Of a stretch of 64,000 bases of DNA, positions 33,759 through 47,610 are shown piece after piece. The notes under the pieces were generated by a model, which ran no database searches, was not told the origin of the DNA, and saw nothing but the letters and a program-made list of their open reading frames with translations. The stretch is from Limanda limanda. Its lineage: Eukaryota; Chordata; Actinopteri; Pleuronectiformes; Pleuronectidae. The stretch's first letter is position 1. Each line of letters starts with the position of its first letter. Where the stretch lies: contig NC_083645.1 in assembly GCF_963576545.1 (NCBI RefSeq), forward strand, positions 1,798,001-1,862,000, written 5' to 3'. The translations under genes and the position numbers were made by a program.

Positions 33759-36700
33759 TGATAGCATAAACAATCCTCAGGAAATCGTTTGGGTACAGGT
33801 ACTGCACGTACCTTAAATACATGCTGATGGAGGGAACTTGGTTTGAATGTAATGAACATAATTAATGTGTGTAATTGGAGCTGGGAACGAAATACCTGAA
33901 CAAATATTTTACTTTACACCCCTGTATTGCTTTGGTAAAACATGTTGGTAAATTATTCATTTTTTATGGAACATTTTGTTATTTCTAGTCGAATTTGACA
34001 AAAAGAATCCAGCTGCTTCCTCAGAACATCTGGCTGTGATTGTCACTGTGAGGCCTACAGACTGTACAGCCATCTATGATCTGTGTTTGTGTGGGATGAC
34101 ATGTACGTCCACTCTGTGCCAGTAAAGCAGCGGGATGGATTTTTAAGCTGAGAATTGTCTTGCCAAGATTCTTTTGGATCATTCTATAGTGAGTGACAGC
34201 CCACAAATGTAAAAGCATTTTGAGCACAAAGTGACAAAACATTACATTGTTGGAGGTTTGAGCTGTTCGCTCCAGCTGCAAACAGCTGACTCGTTCGCGG
34301 AATAAAGAAAGCAAGAATTCCTCTGGCTTCCATACACTTCAGAGAAGAATGTCATTGTTCTCCTATTGTACAACTGAGCCAATAATGTCTGTCACCCTGG
34401 CAGTGGCAATTATTTCACTCCTACCGGCAGCTGTCAGTTTTCACAGCCATGAAGATAATGTTCAGTGGCACTTTGGTGAGAGAGAAAAAGGGGAAAGCAA
34501 TGGCAGGGAAAAACCCACTGTGGTGAGTGACAGCATTGTTAAATCCAACAGTGCTCTCCGGCTAGTGTTCAGGACTTATTTTCTCCCATCGGGGTCCAAA
34601 ACATACAAGGAGGAAGGCAGGTTGGTCGTGGACAGAATGACACATCGTGGGTGAGGTTGGGGATGAAGAGGGAAAAGAACACAGGAACAGGGAGCTAGAA
34701 CAAGCCCAGAACAGATGATACAGATTTCGTAAAGATTTGTCTTGAAGTGAGAACACAGGGGCTGCTGCCTTCCCCTCCTCTTTGCACGGAAGAGGTTCCG
34801 CGCAAAGACTTGAACTGTACAAGCGTCTGATGAGATGAAAGCCTCTGGACAGAAGAGGGCTGGAGGTCGGTCTCAGTGGTAGGCATCACATTGTTAAAGT
34901 TCAACCTCGCAGAATCGAAGGGCCTCTCCCAGGCTCTGCCCTTCCTCATCTATCACGACGAGCTGCCCACGCTCACGGCCATGATTCATTTACTAGTCCA
35001 CAGTAAAAGATCACAGAGCGGTGGGCTTCAACGCTGGGCGAGTCGAGGAGGCAGGACAGAGAGGAGGGTAAAAAATGAGAGGATAGCCGAGAGACAAGAC
35101 GGATGTTTGATCCGGACAAAAGGAGGAGTAACACTACTTTTCTCCAGGTCAGTCTGTCAATTAGCCTGGTTCTAGCCATCAGCGAGAAAGGTGTTAAAGG
35201 TGGAGAGAGGCAGGAAGCAGGATGGCAAAGAGAGGACGAGGGCAGGCGAGATAAGAGACGGGGGAGTGTGAGGATCGAGAGCAGGAGCTGACTGGTCTTT
35301 AAGAAGGCAGATGGAGAATGGGCAGGCCTGTCTCGTCCCTGCAAGAGCCTCGCAGGCAGGAGGAGCGTTTCTTCTCCACACGTCTAAACTTTTGTCTTTT
35401 TCCCAGCGAGAACATCCTGTGATCTTTTTAACTGTATCCTGTAAACACAGCAACAGGAAATTTGTGCTGTCATTTACCACCATGCTCTACCAGACAGAAA
35501 GTTGAAAACCAGCCAGGAGGAAAGGAATGTGAGGGAATGGAAAAAGATAAAAAATAGGGGGGTTGTGAAACAAATTGAGGTCAATCCACAAAGCTCATGG
35601 AAAGACAACATGTATCAGGCAGACAAATGCAGTATCTGTGGCATTCATACGGGGTAGGGATTTACATAATGAGACAGTGCATTAAGAAACATCCGGGACA
35701 CAAATCATTCCTCTAATCCTGGTCGACACAAAACCTACTCGCCCTGTCGTGCCCACCTGATCCTGTTGCCCAATCCGTCCCTGAGTCGTCCCCGTTTTAC
35801 ACGTCATCCAGCAGCAGTCGGGGGGGATCAATTCGGGATGGATTGCAGTTTGTATATGTTTCTAACTAGGGCTTAAGTTGGATTTGCAAAAGGGCTCATA
35901 GCATTTATACAATTTGTATTATGCTGCCTTTACTCTGCCATTATCATAATTGAGAGCTGTCTATTGTTGGCGGATCAGAGGAGGTATCTCACACGGGGGC
36001 ACAGCGATCTGTGCCGGGAGGGAGGCAACGAAAACGCTAGTTTAGAACCACTGCGATTAGATTAAGAAATCCAATTCTGACATAAAGGCAGAGCCATCAG
36101 AAGCAGATGGAGTGTCTGTGAAATCCTTGCCTATCATTCAAGTCAAAAACAAGATTATTTCCAGCAGGGGTGTGGGGGGTGGGAAGTGGTCCCTCGTTTG
36201 TTATTTTTTAAGCCAGTCTCTCATTCTGATAAAGCCAGACTCTCTGTTTCAAACACCAGACCGAGATGATGTCAGGCAAGAGCAATCATTCTTTGGCAAA
36301 TGACTAATGATCCTATCACACTGACGCTATAAAAGAAATGAAGAGGATATTGGAATAACAAAGTGAAGATAGTCCAGCTCTTTTGTGAAGCATGTGTTTT
36401 ATCTACCCTCCATACATCAAGCAAATGTTGTGAGACACTCTTTTATGCTTGACGAAGTCGGCCAGCTGCCGCGCTGAGCTGTAAACATCATAATTAAGTC
36501 CTCATGCTGTAAAATCTTAAATTTTGTTATTTCACCCAGTGGATGTTGCAAGGGAAAACAAACCCGGGAAGCAATCAACAATTCTACACACTGCTCTGTT
36601 TATCCCATAAAATAAAATATACTAATGAGACACTTAAAAAAAAACAAGAACAATAGGGTAGATTCTTTGCCAAGTCCAAAGTTAGACTCATGGATTGAAC

Positions 36701-36879
36701 TCACTAAAATCAGACATTTTCAGTAACTTTGAATAGTGCAGTACAACAAGAACAAAACTCAAACAATACACACATTGAGCTTTCAACTCAAACAATTAAA
36801 CATTCAAATCAAGTGGATTTGTGAAGGTTTTTCTGTGATAGAGTCTGGATAAATACATCTACCTACTAATTCCTTAAAT
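33759..36879. other. Non-coding DNA, partly GC-richer and purine-rich
   Basis: Frames of 60-123 codons crowd both strands at 34,020-35,510 because stop codons are scarce in this GA-rich DNA. A plus frame (34,349-34,654) starts with a signal-peptide-like stretch, but the rest has no known domain. About 35,870-36,060 looks like unique, non-repetitive sequence. No gene is supported. Confidence 0.45.
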
Positions 36880-37330
36880 GTCTGTATGTGGAACACACAT
36901 CTCACAAACTGTTCAATGCATGTGTGTTCATAATGACCGGAGGAACTACAGTGATGAATTTGGTGCAATTTGGACATGTGATCTGTTTAATATTAAACTG
37001 TCGCAGATATTCTCAGGTGCTGGATTACATAGCTTTTGTTTTGAAAAGTTCCGATATTGGTTCAGAACATTGTGTCGATTGCTTTATAAACCTCTGAAAT
37101 AGCTGACAAAAACAGCAGTTGCATAAATCATTCAAGCTTCTATAAAATCCACATACATGAACAGTGCCCAAGCAAATTCAGTTCCATTTGATGAAAAATA
37201 CTGAAAGTAAAATAAAAGATTCTGGTTGATTATGGACAAACAGCGGCTTCATTACAGATAAACCATGTAGGCTGAACATAAAGTTTTCTAACTTCACTCT
37301 TCACCATAGACTGTTTATTAAAAGCTCTAT
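36880..37330 (+). repeat. Copy C of the three-copy dispersed repeat
   Basis: It is the longest copy. CCTCTGAAATAGCTGACA, AAACAGCAGTTGCATAAATC and TTCAAGCTTCTATA occur at 37,091-37,145. CATTACAGATAAACCATG and CATAGACTGTTTATTAAAAG lie near its end. Two overlapping plus frames of about 70 codons at 36,878-37,102 have no known domain. Confidence 0.55.
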
Positions 37331-37404
37331 AGTAATAAAATATCTCAATTTATTGTCGAACTGTTTAAAAAACTTGAGCATCTCAAAGAAGCTGTCTGCC
37401 TGTC

Positions 37405-37952
<548 letters not shown>

Positions 37953-38299
37953 CATATGTAGAAAGGGCCCTCCAATTGCTTTACAAAACACACTCCCCAT
38001 AACCTCAAACACTCCCTGATAGTCATCGGCTTTTTTAAGTATCAAACGTAATCCAGTTACTGTGGGACCAGGAACTGCTCGTAGCGAATCAGTAAAACAG
38101 TTCAAGGACACAAGATCAGAAGATGTAAAGAAACATAGTGAGGGAAAATAAATAAAAGCCTTAATCTGTTTGCCACTGTTCAGTCTCTCTTTATACTTCC
38201 TGATTCTATCCCCCAAAGCGTTTTGAAGGACTGTAGCTACTAAAATACGAATAACAAGGAGTGAAAAAGTCCATAAATACTTATTCAACATAGAGAGAC
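37953..38299. other. Non-coding DNA right of the tetranucleotide array
   Basis: Unique-looking sequence. A minus frame runs through it into the array, but no domain is recognised. Confidence 0.45.
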
Positions 38300-38588
38300 A
38301 GCTATTTACTGTATTTTAAAATGTGTGGACAGAAACCACCACCTCATAAAAAATTATATTGCATCAACAACGTTATCATTGCAGATCTAGGATCACAGCT
38401 GCACATCATGGATCATGGATTGTGGTGGCAGCTGATTAGGATTATGATAATATTGCTTATCATGCCATCTCACATACATACAACGATTGTCTGCAATACC
38501 GCTATCGTTACAACTGTCATTACTGCTTCCTTCATCTCTGTCAGACTTTCTATTTTGTATTAGTACCAAAATAAAGTTTGATTTGATT
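38300..38588 (+). repeat. Probable LINE 3' end
   Basis: The segment ends with ACCAAAATAAAGTTTGATTT followed by GATT, a typical fish LINE terminus. Before it lies a stretch rich in ATCAT / TTATCAT and CTTCATCTCTGTC, usual in such 3' UTRs. No ORF2 residues are recognisable. Confidence 0.45.
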
Positions 38589-41500
38589 AACTACATATAT
38601 TAAAAATGCAATAGAACAAGAACAATTCTGAAGATAAAAACTCTCATTTCTGGTGAATAAGAGTGAAAAAAAAGGCTAAACTCTTAAATGACCCTTCCCA
38701 CAAGGAAAATCAATATTTGTATATTTGTTTCTAATTGACCTCATTACTACCAATTAAGCTCTAAATTATCCATGTACACTGAAACGCATGAAGAGGAATT
38801 AACTAAAAATGTAAAAATATTAATCCATCTTGTCAAGTATTCACCTCAAACCCACTGAGGTCAACTTGCTCCCGGGTTCCTGAAATTGTGAATATGTAAG
38901 ATGCCACACAAATGTGGAATGTAGTATATTTTTTATTTTTATGGACCTAATGCAGAAAATAGCTGGCCACTGCAGATGTCTGCAAACACTGAGTTGAAAT
39001 AAACAGTGTGTATGTCTTGATAAATAAAGGAACATGTAAAAAGATGCAACATTGCGGCTCATCTCTGTGTTTTTAATAGTTTCTGGAAACAATGGAGCTC
39101 TGTGGCCCAGAGGAAGAAGATACACACATTGTACTTTGAGCAGATTCATTCACTATCTGTTTTGGGGTTTGCTTGTTATTTTACTAAAAAAGAGACACTG
39201 CTAAAATGTAACACTCGAGGTCGACAGTCGAGGAGTTTGAGTCTCTCTCCTCTGTTACCACTACTGTTCTCTGTTTTAATTACAGCTCTGTAATATTTAG
39301 ACAAGACTAGGTTTGTAAAGGGTTACATGATTCCATGTCTCAATCTGCTCCTCACCTCAGCCACTCTCTCATCCAGGGCTCATGTCCCGTGGCCTTTCTC
39401 AGACCAGACCAGTGTGCCTCTGTCCGTCGTCAATCACAAGCCTACTTTATGCTCGGCACTCCCGTCAGTGCATTGCGTCATCATCATGCATCTCCCAACA
39501 GTCTTAACTTGGAGTGTGTGGTGAATCAAGCTCAACATGGCTCAGCCATGTGCAAGCAGGTCCATCTTTACAAACATTTCTATACTCCCTCAATAATGTC
39601 ATTAATGGATTAGAGATTCCGTGATGGCTCCTAAAGGGAGTTTACAGAGCCTGTTGGTAAAGACTATACATTGGAAACTAAGAAAAAAAAGCTGGTACCA
39701 GTTTGTTGAGGTATAGAAATGTCCACACAAGCCTGAGGCAATGCTCCTTGAGGAAATAGGCGAGTTCAAAAACTGTTTGTTTCTTTGGAAGACCTATAAA
39801 AGGGAATGTCATTGTGTTGACCAATTCATTAAGCATAACTGCAGCTTCACAGCTGAATGAAACACCTCCTGTCAAGTGTGGGTATAAATTCAGCAGCAAG
39901 CTTCAGGATGAACATTCCTCTTTAAGGTGGGAACAATGCTCCCAAATAAAACTCACACCCAAGCTTCATTCTTGCATGTAACTGAAGTTTACAACATTTG
40001 AAATGAAATGAAGATGTTGAAAGTTCCCTTGTGCAGAAAGAGGTTAATTTGATCCTAAATATATAGCCCTCAAAGAAATATTTTCGTTATTATGGTCTGC
40101 ATGACAATGTTAAATGTCTATATTTTATCTTTGGAAACAATGGTGTGCAGGATTGATGAGCCCTGGTAATGCAGGCCTTTCAAAATGCTGAGTTAACCAG
40201 TTTAATGTATGTGATTATTTTGTTGTGACTTCCATAAAGCTTAACATCCATGTCCGTGCATAGCACACAGAACATGTATCTATTGTTTGGAGAATTCTTA
40301 AATGAAATCAAAAACACATGTGGGAAGAGGGACAGCAGAGCATTTCCATTAACTTTTTCTCATGATGTTCTTGACCTTGACTTGATCGACACTTTTTACT
40401 TTTACTTCAGATTAACTTCTTCTTTTTTGCCAAACCTGAAGGCAGTAAATTTTTCCTCGACTTCTAATTTGAAACAGCAGGATCCTTATGACAGTTTTGT
40501 AAGATGTTAAATTCACAGATACTTGATTTATGAGTTTCAGATTTCAGTTTTTGCACTTCATTGTAAAGGAAAAAATACAGTTAAACTTATATGTTACTAT
40601 TAAGTAAGGTAAAGTAAAATATATTATAAATCATTATTATACATAAAATAAATATAATTAAATTAACATAACTTCATCAGTGTCATTCTGCTACCCTTTT
40701 TTGTGTCTAATATAATAATATGTAATACACAGCGCCAAATAACAAGTAGTATGAATGTATAAAGGCCAGATATATTCTCTCCCTTTGTGCCACAGAGCTT
40801 GTCTGTTGTATAAAAACTGTAGGAGACAGGGACGTGAACAGTGCAGAGGACCGGGGACGAGAGACTGGTGGAATGGAGACACAGAGGAGCAGATTGTGAC
40901 TAATAGCTTGGCAGCCTGTAAACCTTTACAAACCTAGTGTTGTCTAAAAATCACCAGGCCTCAAATAAATAACTGTTTTCAGTCTGGTTTCAAAGAGTGT
41001 ATTCCTCGGTTGTTCTGAAACTCTACACAGAGAGACTAAACACTAGGATTTAAAACCACTAAGGAAGAGCTACTTTGTTAACACTATACCCAAGCAGCTA
41101 AGAGTTGTTTGTCAGGTCTGTATCTGTGTACAACACTAGGGACCCTACAACAAGAACACAAACTACTAAATCAATACAAAAGATAACCATTGTAGGAGCC
41201 TCCTCTGCAGACACCTCATCCCCAGTGTGTTTCTATGTGTGCAGTGTTTGTTATAGGTGTCTTGTGTTTGATAATATGGGTAAAATCGTTGTTATACTTT
41301 TTACAAATATTTAAAAGTTGTCTGTTGTATAAGAACATCTTTAAACATTCTTAGTTTATGATTAAGTGGCTAAATGAAAAGAGATGTTGCTATGGTTACG
41401 GGCTCTACTTTAATCACAATATGCTACAGCCTCACGTGTTGGCAGAAAGACCTTTCCCTCCCTCTCACCCAAATTAAGCTTGCCCTTTATTTTAACACTA

Positions 41501-44465
41501 GTGTAATAAATTAGATAAGTCACTTACAGTGAACACAATCCCCATGGCAACTGATCCCACAGTCTAACTTTGTTAATGTCTTCCTATATGCATTGTCAAG
41601 ATTGTTTAACAGTCCGCCTCAACAGTTCTACCATATACAGTCCAAAGTTTAGAACTTTTCAGAATAAAAGCACTGTAATTCAGCTCAATATGATATTGCA
41701 GCAACAAAATTAATGTTGTGCTTTTACTCTGAAGACAAATAACCAAACAGAAGGTTTGTCGCCAGCCAGTCCTACTGTGTCTGTCTGTAAGATATTGTGA
41801 AATAAATAATGAAATTATCAAAACAATCGTGCAACTTCTTTTACCCTGTTATCCGAGGATGTAGAAGAGGACATGTTCAACTTGGTCCGCAGACTGACTG
41901 TTAGTAGGCTGCCCTGCCCACACTGACTGCTACAGAGGGTGGGTTGCCTGTTTATTACATTTTAATATTTTAACATGTTTAATATTGTGTGTCCAAACTT
42001 AGTACTGCACTTGCATTGGTAATTGACAATACCCATGTCAACTGTGAAGCCATATGCTGAAAAAATTGTTATATGTTTTCCACTTACAGACAGACAGATT
42101 GACAGACATTTGGGGAATTAGTAGGTAGATGCATACCCCTGATGAACATGCTGTGTATATGACTGTTGATTTATAATCGTCTCTAAACTGTATAATATAA
42201 ATATTTAAACTGTTTTATGACAATGAGAAGTGTAAAAACTGCTTTGCATCTATACATTGTACTTTTTGTCTGCAAAATACACACTTTCAACTAACCCTGG
42301 AAGACCTTATCCAAAACATTCAAGCCAGAGAGTGAAGTTGTTTATCATAACCCATCTATACTTCTGTGGGTGTAGCAGTAAACAGACATTGCAGGTGAAC
42401 AGGGTCATTTTATTACCTGAGAGTGTTACACGTTTCCTGTGCTCTTCTCTTTAAAAATGCAAATGAGGCATTACTTAATTAAAAATTAACATCGTTTCAT
42501 TATGTTGATATATTAAAGCCAAACAATTTTTTACAAAGGAGGCATTGGATATCTCTTTTATCACTCCATAAATCAGAAAATAGTGTTTGCAGCTATAGCA
42601 ATTTAATGTTTGCCATGTTTTCAGGAATAAAATGGTTTATAAGTTAAGCTGTGAATAATATATGAACAAACCCTTGGGGAAGAAAACCTTCAGCATATAG
42701 TCAGGATAATTGGAAGTTTGGTGTTTGTAGGTGCTACTGATGTAGTGATTTCTGGCTTAGTTTACAAGAAAACTAGAGAACTACATTTAAAGATATATTA
42801 TGTAATTAAATCTAGATGCAAATATATAATGTGCACTCAAAAAAAACAGACTAAATATGCAGTTGATATGTGTTTCCTCCTTTATATCTTTTAATTTTCC
42901 ATGTCCACCTGCACAACTCTTCCACACTATGTGGCAATGGTAGAATAGCATGTAGAGGAGATATATGTATATAGTAAATATGTATATTTTAGTACCAACG
43001 AGAACACTTGTGATTTGTTCCATTTGAATGTGTCTTTCGGCAGAGATGTAGCTTATATGTAAGAGTCAAATTCTGAGATGAGTTGAGGCTATGCCTGTCT
43101 GTCTTTCTATTGGTGTCTAATCCTGGTCATGTAGTTCATTCACACTTGTACATAGAGCATCCTGAGGTCTAGAGAATGATCCATGTGCCAGAGGCCTAAT
43201 GAACCGGTGAAAACATGTAGTCCTATTAAATATGAACTTGAACTGAAATATCAATACTTCAGAACTGTAATGCATATGTCTTATTCACTACAGAGTGTCC
43301 ACATGTCAGTTTCGCTACAGGGTAAATAGGGCACAGTGGATTAGACTGTTTGGGTGAGACTTCTAAACTTAGAAGTTTTTTCTGTGCACTCATCTAACAG
43401 AAAGTTTTTGACGTACCTGAACATGAGGAGCTGTGATTGTTCTGTGAAGACCCCTGGCTGTAAATGTAATGGTGATGGTAAAGTAAAGCTCTTTAGGGCA
43501 GTTTTCAGTGGGAAAGAGAGCAACGCTGTTAAGTGCGGCATTATTATATAAACGTTACTGCTGAACCATGAGGACCTGACTTAATTTGCCTTTACTTTCC
43601 AGTATATTCGGAATATTGTTGTTACCTATTGAAGATAATATGTTTTCTCTTTATATAGCTTAAATTCACTCTATTCTCAGGTCTTATGTTCACTGGCAGC
43701 CTTTTTTACATACAGATAGGTGGGAGAGGACCCCTCCCCACAGATGATCACCTTTCAGAGGTGCCAGTCCACCAATCGTAGAGCATGGATTGACAATAAT
43801 CAAGTGATTGACAGCATGAGAGCAAACTTGATACGACACTTCTTCCTGCTGAAAGGTATTAAAAGGTAGATTCATTATTCAAGTGTGATGAGCCTCTTCC
43901 AAAACACAGATAAAGGCACAGAAACCTGCACCTGACGTCTGCATAGTTGATGTGGTTTCTCAACCTCAGAAGATGTAACAGAAATGCTCAGCTTCGCACT
44001 TCTTCCAACTGTGTCTAATCAATGTAGAATTAGGTCAAAGGAAGACATAAATCTGACAATCCACTGATCACTAAGCTTCAGGGACTTCATCCCCTTTTAT
44101 CAAAATATTCCTGTGTGGTTATAAGAACAGGTTGCCTGTTCTTAGAAATGCAAGGTCTTTGATCAGTCATTCCACATAACTCCCTGCATTTGTGAAATAT
44201 GGCTTTATCCGCTGAACCAAGGCTCCTGTGATTGATTGTAGGTCTGGCAAAGAAGGACATAAAAAATCTAACATGACAGGACATTGATACTGCTAGAAAT
44301 GTTAATTTACCTCTCTTCATGTAAAAAGCTGGATGGATGGATTAATGGAAGTAATGATGGATGAATTGACCAGTCATCACACATGTGACCAGTGTAGATA
44401 GAAGATACTTGTACAAGTTTGCATAATGTCAAGTTATACAGAGGAAATTGAATATGGTCTGTTGT
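38589..44465. other. Long anonymous non-coding stretch
   Basis: About 5.9 kb of AT-rich DNA with no supported gene. It holds an AT-rich run near 40,600-40,680 and a 9-bp hairpin AAGAACAGG / CCTGTTCTT at 44,124-44,144. Short frames are scattered and without known motifs. Confidence 0.5.
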
Positions 44466-44594
44466 AGTGATCAGCCCAAAACTCTTCAGGCAATTAACAA
44501 GTAAATTAGAATGGCCTGAGCCACCAAGACTTGACACTCCCCTTAAATCCAATCAAGCTGCACCACATTACAAACGCTCATATATATTAACTGC

Positions 44595-45045
44595 AGACCG
44601 AAACCGAACTTCCCCTTCCTGTCTAAAATCCTTGAAAAAGTTGAAGCCAATCAGCAGTGTGATTTTCTCCATGAAAGTAATTCATATGAAGACTTTCAGT
44701 CGGGGTTTAGAGCCAATGACAGCACGGAGACAAAAGTCACTAATGACCTTCTAATAACTTCAGATCATGGATCTGTGTCCGTCCTTGTTCTGTTAGATCT
44801 CAGTGCAGCGTTCAAAACTATGCTATGCGGATGACACCCAGTTATACTTGTTTATATAACCTGAACAGTGTAATCAATTAACTAAACTACAAGCATGTCT
44901 CAAGGACATAAAAACCTGGATGACCCACAATATTCTCTTATTAAACTCAGATAAAAACAGAAGTTCAAAGTTCAAGCCCTATGAGACAAATTGTGGTTTG
45001 TGAATATCGACAATGCAATTAAAATTTGATTGATTGATTGATATT
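44595..45045 (+). mobile_element. L2-like LINE: reverse-transcriptase fragment with internal deletion, plus 3' tail
   Basis: From about 44,597 one frame reads RPKPNFPFLSKILEKV, then FQSGFRANDSTETKVTNDLL and VSVLVLLDLSAAF (RT motif A with its aspartate) up to about 44,815. Within a few bases the sequence jumps to CYADDTQLYL (motif C, YADD at 44,824-44,835) in a different frame, so the part between motifs A and C is missing. LNK-like and LKDIKTWMTHNILLLNSDKN sequence follows. It ends with TTGTGGTTTGTGAATAT and AATTAAAATTTGATTGATTG (to about 45,040). The copy is inactive. Confidence 0.88.
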
Positions 45046-47289
45046 CACCTTAATATACCAGCTTTTTTTCATCAAGATTTGTAAAATACGATCTAAAAAT
45101 ATGAAAATCTTAAAAAATGGCTTTCAATTTTAAAGAATGTGATTAAAATGATTCCTGGATCCACCACTTATTTGTTGGTGCCTAATCCCTCAACCAGTTT
45201 CATGGAAATCTGTTGTTTAGTTTTTTTGTAAACTTGCCTACATACAGACAACAAAATAATAGACACATCGAACGACAATGGCAGTGTGTGCACGACAAGT
45301 GCACTTACACACACGTACGCAAGCACACACTTACACATGCAGGATAGAAGCCCTGCATAGGTCATCACAGAAAGTGGCCCGCATATCCAGAAAAATAAAA
45401 AGCTGTGTCTGCGATTGGAGAAGAGCAGAGTATCACTAATGTTGTTAACTAGCAATCTACATGCACGTGTGGCGTGAAAGTCCAGGATACTGCTTGCACA
45501 TGACAGTTTACTGTAGCTTCCTACTCAAAGCACCATGGCTCAGCATGGTGCTTTCTTTTCTTGCTCTTCCCCCATTTTTGAACTTTTTCAGTGAGTAACT
45601 ATATTCCCTGCTCTCCCAAAGCAGCGTGAGTGTAATGCCCTACCCTTGATCTTTCAGACTTGGAGGAAGAGAGGGCCACAATGCAGTTTATGTTATTTTA
45701 TCTTGTAATCAGTACATAATTAAGTTTTTTCTGTTGCATTACATTCTAAATGTATCATGTCAAATTTAAATTGGATGGTATTCTGCATGACAAATAAAGA
45801 AAACAAGAAATATTTGGTTATAATAGTGATCAGTTTATCATGATAAATGTGACCAAGGCGTGATTACTATGTGTATATGTCAGGCTCATGCAACCCAGCG
45901 AGCAAGCTTTTCCAACATCCCCTGTACCTTCTCTATTATTCTTTTTAGCACTATATGAGGCTGTATTGCCCAGCATGCTGACATAAAAATGGGAATCATC
46001 CTCAGGAGACCAAGAATATGAGAATTTTTATGTTATAACTTAAATGTTAACCTAAGTTTGTCAAACCCCTAGCCCTTGAATCTACAACTGAGGTGCAGTT
46101 AAAGGGCAGAGAAAATATGAAAAAATATTTTATTTACAAGTGCGTTTAACTAAACTATTATGCAATTTCATACCATCCTTGTATGTTATTCTGTGTTGAG
46201 GTAAAAAGATGGAACTCTCCAAACTTGCCATTTTCAAGGTTCATTTCAGTTCCTCATCACATCAGCCCACTTTACTTTGCCTAAAAGACCGCAAGTCCCA
46301 TAATGCACCACCAGCAGGCCAGTGCAGGCTCATTACTCATTACGACTTAAGTTTGAACACCTGTGAATGGAAGGTCACTCTCAGCAAACCTCTCAGCAGA
46401 AAGAGAGGCAAGGATTCAACACATGGTACAACCAAAGAAGCCAATGGTGCTGTAACAATACTTTTATTTTGATGATTATTTGATATTGGAAGTGCTGCTA
46501 TAGTCATTTATGTTAGGATGTCTTGTTTGATGAATTGTTAAATAATAGCCAAGCAGCACACTGCATTTAGGCAGCATGCATATCAGTTTGGCTTTTTGTT
46601 TGAGTGTTCAATTATATTATTATAATATATTGATGTTTGAATACTGTTTGCATTCATTTAAACAGTCCTTCATTCATTACTTGGGACTGTTTCAGTAATT
46701 CCACCTGTTTTAATCCTTGATACTCATTTCCTTCCTTTTTACCTAGGTATTATAAAAAACACATTTACTCTCAAATATATTTGTATAACTTCGTCTTCTT
46801 TTTGTGTTTTGAAGGTTTTCAACCTGATGGACCAACCAGTCAACATCAAACAAATAAGGAAAAATATATATTGAGCTGTGTTGGAAAGAGTTGTCCCGTG
46901 CGTCCTTTGGGGTTCATGTTCCAGGCCATTGCAAGTTGGGCAAGGGTTGAACAAAAAATCCAAGAACATTTAATTCTGTACTACACATTTTTGCCACTTA
47001 TTTTACTCCTTCAACTTATTAAATATGTATACACATATTGTATTATTTCTCTCTACTTCTTTCATCATCAACTTTCTTATTTAAATGTTTTCTTTCTTAC
47101 TTTTATGAATATAAACCATTTTGTATCACAAAAATACCCATATTAATTTCCAGTGTTTCTTTGATAAATCTAATGTATTTTATCATTAAATACTTCAGAT
47201 ATTCATTAAATATCTTGTTTTTGATTACCACAAATCATTATTTGTATTTTTTCTTTCTTACTTTATGAACATTTTTTTTTTTCTACATC
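45046..47289. other. Non-coding AT-rich DNA
   Basis: No gene is seen. AGCACCATG / CATGGTGCT at about 45,530-45,553 forms a 9-bp hairpin. The part at 46,950-47,280 is very AT-rich and yields hydrophobic chance frames. Confidence 0.5.
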
Positions 47290-47610
47290 AGTTTTACACA
47301 CATGGGTCCAAAATGACCGATACAGTGTGTATTCACTTCGGAACACCTACCACTCATTTGACACAGCTGCTTTTGAACATCTCATGCATTTTGCAATCCA
47401 TTACTATGAGAAAGAGACTTGATTCTGGGTCTGAAACCTCTGATGCTGAGTACCTAGACTATGTTCCACAGGATCAAGATGGAGTTGTGGGTGAGTCTTG
47501 GATTCCAGCTCTCCTAAATGAAGAAAGCTCATTTGATGACATAGAAGACTCATCTGATGAGTCCTCTGAAGAGAAAACTCAGACCCTGTGTCACAATCTG
47601 TGTCCCTGAT
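47290..47610 (+). pseudogene. Possible piggyBac-like transposase N-terminal relic
   Basis: Close to the start is ACACATGGGTCCAAAATGAC, similar to the ACCCATGGGTCAAAAATGACC-type ends of fish piggyBac elements. Downstream, in the frame 47,265-47,609, the sequence MRKRLDSGSETSDAEYLDYV is followed by an acidic serine-rich stretch (SSFDDIEDSSDESSEE). This resembles the acidic N-terminal region of PGBD4-like transposases. The catalytic domain is absent and the frame ends soon after. Acidic low-complexity similarity is weak evidence, so this is tentative. Confidence 0.3.

Noticed and set aside
34349..34654. Plus frame with a signal-peptide-like start
   Set aside because: The hydrophobic start is followed by sequence without domains or cysteine pattern, in GA-rich DNA where stops are rare and overlapping frames exist on both strands.
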